Below, in pieces: positions 7,095 through 11,878 of a stretch of DNA of 11,878 nucleotides (within the stretch, counting starts at the first letter, position 1; every line of letters begins with the position of its first letter). The stretch covers positions 1 to 11,878 of the forward strand of contig JAGSHP010000209.1 in the NCBI GenBank assembly GCA_029855925.1, in the 5' to 3' direction. Origin of the DNA: Candidatus Thorarchaeota archaeon. Lineage in GTDB: Archaea > Asgardarchaeota > Thorarchaeia > Thorarchaeales > Thorarchaeaceae. Made by a program: the position numbers and the translations under genes. A model generated the notes under the pieces. The model was not told the DNA's origin. It made no database searches and worked only from the letters and a program-made list of their open reading frames with translations.

Positions 7095-8750
7095 ATGGAA
7101 TATAAAGAAATTAAACTTGATCCCGTTCCGCCAGAACCTCTATCACATACCTATGGCGGAAAACCAATCTCTCGGTATCACGTTGAACTTCATACTCCTC
7201 ATGAGCTACCCTATACAACACAGTCCATTTGTCCCGACTGTCTCATGATTGATGATGTTGTCCATGTGATTGATGCCGAAGTGTACGAAGAAGACGGGAA
7301 AGTCATGTATCGCAAGACGTGTGAGAAGCATGGCGAATTTGTTGATGTTTATTGGGGCGATGCCGACATGTGGCGCAGAGCCCAGACTTACTGGTACAAG
7401 ACTGTAGGACTTGATAATCCCCGAACCGAGACTGTAAACGGTTGTCCAAATGACTGCGGTCAGTGTCCTGAACACAAGTCCCATACTGCACTTGCACTAT
7501 TGGATGTCACAAACCGATGCAATCTGCGTTGCCCGATTTGCTTCGCCCACGCTGCAGAAACAGGTACTGTCTATGAACCGACACCTGAAGAAGTCATTGA
7601 GATGATGCGGAACCTTCGAAGCAATCTTCCAGTTCCTGCACCTGCTCTTCAATTTGCGGGCGGTGAGCCCACGGTGAGCAAGTATCTTCCTCAGTACATT
7701 CGCTGGGCCAAACAGATTGGCTTCAGGAACGTGCAGATTGCCAGTAATGCTATTCGGATTGCAAAGAGCCTTGACTATGCCCGTGAGCTCAAGGAGGCTG
7801 GTCTATCAACCGTCTATATGCAGTTTGATGGAGTGACCCCTGAGCCTTACATTGCAGCCAGAGGTTCCAACCTCTTTCCAATAAAGAAGCAGGCTATCGA
7901 GAATCTTCGTGAGGTAGGGCTTGACTCCATTGTGCTTGTTCCAACTGTTGTTCGTGGCCTTAATGATGACCAGCTTGGAAAGATCATCGAGTTTGCAATT
8001 GAGAATGCGGATGTCGTACGATCTGTCAACTTCCAGCCAGTGAGCATTACTGGCCGGATTGACTATTCAGCCCGGAAGGAGATGCGGATTACAATCCCCG
8101 ACTGTATCCACCTGATAGAGGAACAGACCAACGGTGTGATTCCGTCTTCAGCATGGTATCCTGTACCTGCAATGATGCCCGTGGGGCGTGCACTTGGTCT
8201 CATGAAGGGAACACCTCAATTGGAACTCAGTTCGCACTTTGCTTGCGGAATGGCTACGTTCATCTGGCTCAATGAGGATGGAACCTACGAGCCCATCACG
8301 GAAATGATCGAGGTGGATAAGTTCCTTGAACTCATGATTGAGATTGCCAATCTCTATGCAGATGGCAAGAAGGCAGCCAGCGCCCGGTCCAAGGCCAAGC
8401 TCGCTGCTGGAGTTCGGCACATCAAGAAGAAAGGACTCATCAAGGATCTCCTGAATGCATTTCTGTCACGTGGTGACTACGACTCTCTTGCTAAGTTCAT
8501 GAGACGTGTTATCATGATTGGCATGATGCACTTCCAAGATCCCTACAACCTTGATTTGGAACGTGTTCAGCACTGTGATATCAACTACTCAGTGCCTGAC
8601 GGAAGGATCATTCCCTTCTGCACGATGAACACCATCCACCGATCCAAGGTGGAGAAGAAGTTCGCAATTCCCATTGACGAATGGCGTGCCCGCCACAAGC
8701 CTGCGCCTGTGGAAGAGGACAGCCTTACAAAGCCCTTTGTGGCAGAGTAG
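7095..8750 (+). CDS. tes: Radical SAM enzyme resembling tetraether lipid synthase (Tes/MJ0619-like)
   Basis: Expected to use S-adenosylmethionine and iron-sulfur clusters to activate C-H bonds. The archaeal prototype couples the terminal methyl carbons of two diether lipid chains to make membrane-spanning tetraethers. Numbered from ATG 7095 (551 residues), an N-terminal metal site has C46-x2-C49 and C76. GCPNDCGQCPEH (C117, C121, C124) looks like an auxiliary cluster site. CNLRCPIC (C142, C146, C149) is the canonical CX3CX2C of radical SAM, followed by GGEPT (189-193) for SAM binding. Later cysteines (C337, C384, C494, C509) could hold a further cluster. ATG 7095 has GGAG 9 nt upstream; the in-frame GTG at 7059 lies inside the leader hairpin with no such site. 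The gene is monocistronic, with its own promoter and terminator. The same family includes MJ0619, earlier assigned to pterin methylation in methanopterin synthesis, and other uncharacterised paralogs, so the Tes assignment is probable rather than certain. Confidence 0.82.
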   Translation: MEYKEIKLDPVPPEPLSHTYGGKPISRYHVELHTPHELPYTTQSICPDCLMIDDVVHVIDAEVYEEDGKVMYRKTCEKHGEFVDVYWGDADMWRRAQTYWYKTVGLDNPRTETVNGCPNDCGQCPEHKSHTALALLDVTNRCNLRCPICFAHAAETGTVYEPTPEEVIEMMRNLRSNLPVPAPALQFAGGEPTVSKYLPQYIRWAKQIGFRNVQIASNAIRIAKSLDYARELKEAGLSTVYMQFDGVTPEPYIAARGSNLFPIKKQAIENLREVGLDSIVLVPTVVRGLNDDQLGKIIEFAIENADVVRSVNFQPVSITGRIDYSARKEMRITIPDCIHLIEEQTNGVIPSSAWYPVPAMMPVGRALGLMKGTPQLELSSHFACGMATFIWLNEDGTYEPITEMIEVDKFLELMIEIANLYADGKKAASARSKAKLAAGVRHIKKKGLIKDLLNAFLSRGDYDSLAKFMRRVIMIGMMHFQDPYNLDLERVQHCDINYSVPDGRIIPFCTMNTIHRSKVEKKFAIPIDEWRARHKPAPVEEDSLTKPFVAE

Positions 8751-8760
8751 ACATGAGTGA

Positions 8761-8798
8761 TCCCCGTGAGAACGGGGACCATCTCCTCTCTCTTTTTT
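8761..8798 (+). terminator. Terminator of the radical SAM gene
   Basis: TCCCCGT-GAGA-ACGGGGA (8761-8778) is a perfect 7-bp GC-rich stem capped by a GAGA (GNRA-type) tetraloop, 10 nt after the stop codon. It is followed by a CT-rich tract ending in TTTTTT at 8793-8798. This is the clearest terminator-like structure in the window. Confidence 0.75.
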
Positions 8799-8822
8799 CT
8801 ATTCATACTCGGTCGAAGATGC

Positions 8823-8859
8823 TGTCAATTATGACAATTTACCTTCCAATTAAGTGGAA
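8823..8859. promoter_or_regulatory. Two adjacent short palindromes, possible operators
   Basis: TGTCA-ATTA-TGACA (8823-8836) is a 5-4-5 inverted repeat. TTCCAATTAAGTGGAA (8844-8859) is a 16-bp palindrome with one mismatched pair. Their centres are about 22 bp apart, two helical turns, placing them on one DNA face. They lie 20-60 bp upstream of a TATA-like box (about 8879-8886). No regulator gene is nearby. Confidence 0.25.
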
Positions 8860-8877
8860 CAATTAGAGATGCGTTAG

Positions 8878-8887
8878 GCTTAAGTAG
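8878..8887 (+). promoter_or_regulatory. TATA-like box upstream of the candidate RNA
   Basis: GGCTTAAGTA around 8877-8886 resembles a weak archaeal TATA box. It is 28-35 nt upstream of the start of the long helix at 8915, roughly the spacing expected if transcription began at the helix. Confidence 0.25.
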
Positions 8888-8914
8888 TAGGACTGATACT
8901 ATTAGATAGATTAA

Positions 8915-8999
8915 TGGCGGGTGCGTGGGCTAGTTTTTCGTTACATGCCCTCAATTACGAAACTCCCCCCTCCTACCACGATTACCCACGTTCCCGCCA
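8915..8999 (+). ncRNA. Candidate structured small RNA closed by a 15-bp helix (unidentified)
   Basis: TGGCGGGTGCGTGGG (8915-8929) pairs with CCCACGTTCCCGCCA (8985-8999): 15 positions with one U-U mismatch and one G-U wobble that exists only on the plus strand. Inside, AGTTTTTCGT (8932-8941) pairs with ACGAAACT (8957-8964), 8 bp with a two-U bulge, leaving a C-rich single strand (8965-8984). GGGC (8927-8930) could alternatively pair with GCCC (8947-8950). It begins about 30 nt after a TATA-like box and has no credible reading frame. It lacks tRNA, 5S, C/D-box and ACA hallmarks. A standalone small RNA, a regulatory leader or a protein-binding DNA hairpin are all open. Confidence 0.42.
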
Positions 9000-9039
9000 C
9001 CTTGTCACCATTTCATTCCAGTTTCGTCCTAAGTGACAC

Positions 9040-9047
9040 TTTTAATT
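9040..9047 (+). promoter_or_regulatory. TATA-like box of the PhzF-family gene
   Basis: TTTTAATT at 9040-9047 is well placed to start transcription near 9070, giving a leader of about 15 nt. It is flanked by TGTCAC (9003-9008) and GTGACA (9033-9038), and by CTTGT (9001-9005) and ACAAG (9051-9055), nested inverted pairs that may be chance. With the terminator, palindromes and candidate RNA, this accounts for the 8751-9084 gap. Confidence 0.4.
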
Positions 9048-9084
9048 GGTACAAGTTTAGAGTTGATATCGAGCTGATTTGGAA

Positions 9085-9999
9085 ATGAAGTACCGGAAAG
9101 AGATCAAGATCATCCAGGTTGATGCCTTCACTGACAGACCATTCGGTGGAAATCCGGCCGTTGTCGTCTTAGATGCCGATAATCTTCGTGAGAACGAGAT
9201 TGAGCAGATCACCAATGAGATAATCACCGGGCAGGTCTTATTTATTTATAACTCCGAGCTGGCTGACTTTCGCTTTCAGTATATGACTCCTGCTGGAGAA
9301 ATGGCATTCTCGGGGCATCTCACTGTGGCAGGCTTCACCGTACTTGCCAACGAGGGCCGTATCGACATCGTCAATGAAGTGAACATGTTCACAATTGAGA
9401 CTTTGGCGGGCATACGTGAGGTCGAAGTTGTCAAGAACGAATCCACAGGTCTTCATGAGATTCAGGTCACTCATCAGAATCCTATCTTCATGGACACATA
9501 CGATCCGAAGGACATCTCTGAGGCACTGGGTCTCAGCCTTGCCGACATTCTGACTCCCCACCCGGTTCAGACGGTCAGTACTGGTACTCCGCAGCTCATG
9601 GTGCCTGTCAGTACTCTTCGAGCACTGGAGAATATCCATCCCAATTGGGACCGGCTTGATGAGCTGCAGGCCTCCTCCGATTGGGTCTCCATTCAGATAT
9701 TCACACGCGAAACACTAGAGCCCACCTCCGATGTTCATGTACGGCACTTTGCCCCATTTCTGGGAATTAATGAAGATCCTGTGACGGGCTCGGGGGCGGG
9801 GAGCATGGGTGCCTATCTCATCAAGTATGGACTATTTGACGTGACCATACCTGTCACAAGCATCGTTATAGAACAAGGTTATTTCATGGGTCGTCCTGGC
9901 AAAATATTTGTCGAGGTCGTTGGCGACTCTCATGGTATTACTCAGGTGAAAGTGAGTGGAACGGGTGTGCCTGTCATGTTTGGCACGATGGTTTTCTAG
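9085..9999 (+). CDS. PhzF-family protein with altered catalytic site
   Basis: A 304-residue cytosolic protein with the two-lobed PhzF/diaminopimelate-epimerase fold, whose known members carry out isomerisations. Recognisable motifs, numbered from ATG 9085, are QVDAFTDRPFGGNPAVVVLD (about 11-30), FQYMTPAGEM (64-73), SGH (76-78) and EDPVTGSGAGS (230-240). Length is normal for the family. The glutamate normally found in the LSETxFV segment, the catalytic base of PhzF, appears to be Gln50 here (TGQVLFI), and the CGHATLA segment reads SGHLTVA. The epimerase-type cysteine pair is absent. ATG 9085 is preferred over the in-frame TTG at 9079; neither has a strong ribosome-binding site, consistent with a short leader. 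The gene has its own TATA-like box and lies 100 nt before the prenyl synthase. It may be a divergent isomerase or a non-catalytic binding protein. Family is sure, function unknown. Confidence 0.88.
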   Translation: MKYRKEIKIIQVDAFTDRPFGGNPAVVVLDADNLRENEIEQITNEIITGQVLFIYNSELADFRFQYMTPAGEMAFSGHLTVAGFTVLANEGRIDIVNEVNMFTIETLAGIREVEVVKNESTGLHEIQVTHQNPIFMDTYDPKDISEALGLSLADILTPHPVQTVSTGTPQLMVPVSTLRALENIHPNWDRLDELQASSDWVSIQIFTRETLEPTSDVHVRHFAPFLGINEDPVTGSGAGSMGAYLIKYGLFDVTIPVTSIVIEQGYFMGRPGKIFVEVVGDSHGITQVKVSGTGVPVMFGTMVF

Positions 10000-10099
10000 T
10001 TTGACAAGACTACTGTCCTTAGAACAACTACATGACGTCCGAAAGTCTAATAATCCCCCACCGAGTGGACTCCCTGTGCGTTTTATGTGAGGTCTTGGT

Positions 10100-11182
10100 G
10101 TGACACAATTTAAGACTCTGATGAAGAAAGAGATTGCGAAGGTAAATGAGGCTCTGGACGAGTATCTCCAGATGCAATTGGAGCGTGCACGAACTCTTAG
10201 CCCCGTGCACGAACTCTATTACAGCAATCTTCGCGATTATCTCACACGTGGTGGTAAACGTCTACGTCCTGTGATGGTGGTTTCTGCCTTCCAGTCGGTT
10301 CGTGAAGAGATTGACATACCCCTTCTCTACCGGGCCTCGTGTTCTGTGGAGATGCTCCATAACGGTTCACTGTTACATGATGACCTCATAGATCACGATG
10401 AGATACGTCGTGGTGGACCAACATTTCATGCACTCTATCGCGAGTGGTTCAAGAAACACGCCGTCGATGATGAGAAGAAGGCCGCTGATTTTGGAATGGC
10501 CATGGCTGTTCTGGGGGGCGACTCATTATTGAATTTGGGCGGCAGAATTCTCAGTGATTCCCAATTGCCTGCCGATCTTGGATTTCCATGTATCACCCTG
10601 TACCAACAGGCCTACCAAGAACTCGCCGATGGCGTTCTCCTTGAGATGAACATGATTAATGATCCCAATGCTGATGCCGAGACCTACCTAGAGATGGTTC
10701 GCCTGAAGACCGCTGTGCTTATGGAGAAGTCTCTGCTGATTGGTGCCACCCTTGCTCGTGCAACTGACTCCCAGAAGGAATCTCTCTCCAAGTTCGGCAT
10801 TCGGGTTGGTCAGGCATTTCAGTTACAGGATGACATCCTCGGTTCGTTTGGTGATGAGGAGGTCACAGGAAAATCAACAGAGGGTGACATTCGTGAGGGG
10901 AAGAAGACCATGCTCGTAATTGAAGCGTATCGCCTTGCTGATGATCAGCAGAGAAATGTGCTTAGCTCGCTCCTCGGAAAATTCGACATGACGAAGGAAG
11001 AGGTGGACCGGGTCCGTGATGTATTCCGGGAGTCAGGTGCATTGGAATCCACACATAAGATGATGGACGCACTTCTGGCTGAAGGCCAAGAGGCACTACA
11101 GACTGCAGATCCTCCGCTCCGCTCAAAGTATCGCGACTTCTTGCACGACCTATCAGACTTCCTGATTTACAGGTCCTACTAG
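10100..11182 (+). CDS. Trans-isoprenyl diphosphate synthase (GGPP/polyprenyl synthase family)
   Basis: Elongates allylic diphosphates with isopentenyl diphosphate to the C20 or longer chains needed for archaeal lipids, quinones or lipid carriers. The 360 residues are full length. GGKRLRP (51-57) binds the diphosphate. The first Asp-rich motif is DDLID (94-98) in LLHDDLIDHDEIRRG. The second is DDILG (244-248), followed by GDEEVTGK and GDIREGKKT, as in archaeal GGPP synthases. The residues at -5 and -4 before the first motif are Gly89 and Ser90. Archaeal GGPP synthases usually have an aromatic residue at -5 that stops growth at C20. Start is GTG 10100, supported by GAGGT (10089-10093); ATG 10121 is a fallback. 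The 10000-10099 gap has a weak TATA-like TCTAATAAT (about 10046-10054). The stop TAG overlaps that of the convergent orphan gene. Product chain length is not fixed by sequence. Confidence 0.92.
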   Translation: MTQFKTLMKKEIAKVNEALDEYLQMQLERARTLSPVHELYYSNLRDYLTRGGKRLRPVMVVSAFQSVREEIDIPLLYRASCSVEMLHNGSLLHDDLIDHDEIRRGGPTFHALYREWFKKHAVDDEKKAADFGMAMAVLGGDSLLNLGGRILSDSQLPADLGFPCITLYQQAYQELADGVLLEMNMINDPNADAETYLEMVRLKTAVLMEKSLLIGATLARATDSQKESLSKFGIRVGQAFQLQDDILGSFGDEEVTGKSTEGDIREGKKTMLVIEAYRLADDQQRNVLSSLLGKFDMTKEEVDRVRDVFRESGALESTHKMMDALLAEGQEALQTADPPLRSKYRDFLHDLSDFLIYRSY

Positions 11183-11796
11183 TGGTCTATTGCCCCAGTT
11201 TCTATCAGACGAAGGCTGACAAGCAGAAGATCCTCGCCCCTCGAGTCTAGAATCAGCTCCATAGTCTGTCTCAGTGATGGTGCTTCCCGTTTCAAGTATT
11301 CCATCAACTCCCTTCTTGACTTGGAGAGGGCTCTTCTCATCTCGGAAACATGCTGCTTTATCCTCTCTCTTACCCTTGGATCAATCTCCTGACCGGGAAA
11401 GAGCTTGCTCTCCATCGTGTGTAGAATATCACTGGCAATGACATGGGAGTCGCTCACGACAAATTCCTTTGCGGGCCTTCGGGCTGACTCTCGGTCCTCT
11501 TCACCTGCGATCTGAATAGGTCGAGGCCTTAGTGTGTCCTCAATGTCGTCCTCCACAACCAACTTCTTCCATGCCTTGGATCCCAAGAGTTCAAGTGGTG
11601 CAACGTAGCCCTTTGCATGCATGTCCTTGAGGTACTTCTCAAATCTCTCGCGAGAGAGTAACGACTGATGTGCTGACAAGAGGAGATACTTCTGATATAG
11701 CGTCTCTTCAAACTCGATAATGGCCCATCCAAAAGACCTCAGAATGTCTCGTTCAATCTCTTCGTCGCCCATTCCTAGGTCTATCGTTCCGACCAT
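11179..11796 (-). CDS. Helical protein of unknown function
   Basis: A 205-residue protein that I do not recognise. There is no signal peptide, membrane segment or cysteine cluster. Residues 12-80 could form a helix-turn-helix or winged-helix-like unit (LSRERFEKYLKDMHAKGYV followed by LGSKAWKKL), a weak resemblance only. Residues 85-112 are charged and proline-containing, probably a linker. Residues 135-200 are a strongly charged helical region (RVRERIKQHVSEMRRALSKS, RRELMEYLKRE) with likely coiled-coil character. The ATG is supported by AGGTG (complement of 11804-11808) 7 nt upstream. Codon use is like its neighbours and I see no sign of transfer. It converges on the prenyl synthase, the two stop codons sharing CTAG at 11179-11182, so there is no shared operon. 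A DNA-binding or scaffold role is possible but unproven. Confidence 0.78.
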   Translation of the reverse strand: MVGTIDLGMGDEEIERDILRSFGWAIIEFEETLYQKYLLLSAHQSLLSRERFEKYLKDMHAKGYVAPLELLGSKAWKKLVVEDDIEDTLRPRPIQIAGEEDRESARRPAKEFVVSDSHVIASDILHTMESKLFPGQEIDPRVRERIKQHVSEMRRALSKSRRELMEYLKREAPSLRQTMELILDSRGEDLLLVSLRLIETGAIDH

Positions 11797-11803
11797 CTTT
11801 CTA

Positions 11804-11849
11804 CACCTTCACTCTTCACATCTTTTATTATGATACGCTAATAATATCG
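11804..11849 (-). promoter_or_regulatory. Promoter and ribosome-binding site of the orphan gene
   Basis: Read on the minus strand, AT-rich boxes GATATTATT (complement of about 11841-11849) and AATAAAAG (complement of about 11821-11828) precede AGGTG (complement of 11804-11808), 7 nt from the ATG at 11796. The first box has the better spacing for a transcript that includes the ribosome-binding site. Nothing else is visible to the window end. Confidence 0.4.
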
Positions 11850-11878
11850 AAAATTTGCTTATCAATCTTGGCGGAATT

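Noticed and set aside
6986..8812. TTCATACTCGG occurring at 6986-6996 and 8802-8812 on both sides of the radical SAM gene
   Set aside because: An 11-bp match is expected several times by chance in a window of this size, and neither copy sits at an element boundary.

Overview
The window reads as archaeal chromosome. It encodes the C-terminal half of an archaeal/eukaryotic-type elongation factor 2, an archaeal-type isoleucyl-tRNA synthetase, a radical SAM enzyme resembling archaeal tetraether lipid synthase, and an isoprenoid chain-elongating synthase. Genes are closely packed with short AT-rich gaps, TATA-like boxes and GGTG/GGAG ribosome-binding sites. Base composition is near 50% GC by eye. 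The odd diphthamide loop of EF-2, together with this GC content, makes an Asgard archaeon (Thorarchaeota-like) my best guess. That assignment is inference, not proof.

Layout. 1-1052 (+): 3' part of a divergent EF-2 gene, then a hairpin plus pyrimidine tract that looks like a terminator. 1156-2475 (+): an M20-family metallopeptidase/deacylase. 2481-5678 (-): ileS, ending 5 nt from the peptidase stop. 5679-5951: a divergent intergenic region with back-to-back promoter-like AT boxes and a segment that can fold into a closed 80-nt structure. 5952-6945 (+): a two-gene operon of a zinc-ribbon protein of unknown function and a MazG-like house-cleaning NTP pyrophosphohydrolase, 1 nt apart. 7095-8750 (+): the Tes-like radical SAM enzyme, with its own TATA box, a leader hairpin and a clear terminator. 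8751-9084: a 334-nt gap with two short palindromes and a strong 85-nt potential RNA fold. 9085-9999 (+): a PhzF-fold protein lacking the usual catalytic glutamate. 10100-11182 (+): a trans-isoprenyl diphosphate synthase. 11179-11796 (-): an orphan helical protein whose stop codon overlaps that of the synthase.

Themes. The left half is translation (EF-2, IleRS) plus a housekeeping hydrolase. The right half has two enzymes that would act at the two ends of archaeal membrane lipid synthesis: prenyl chain elongation, and tail-to-tail coupling of the finished lipid chains. PhzF lies between them. The points most worth following up are the altered translocation/diphthamide loop of EF-2, the two candidate structured RNAs (5745-5824 and 8915-8999), the catalytically altered PhzF, and small residues in the chain-length pocket of the prenyl synthase. 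No mobile element, CRISPR array, rRNA or recognisable tRNA was seen.
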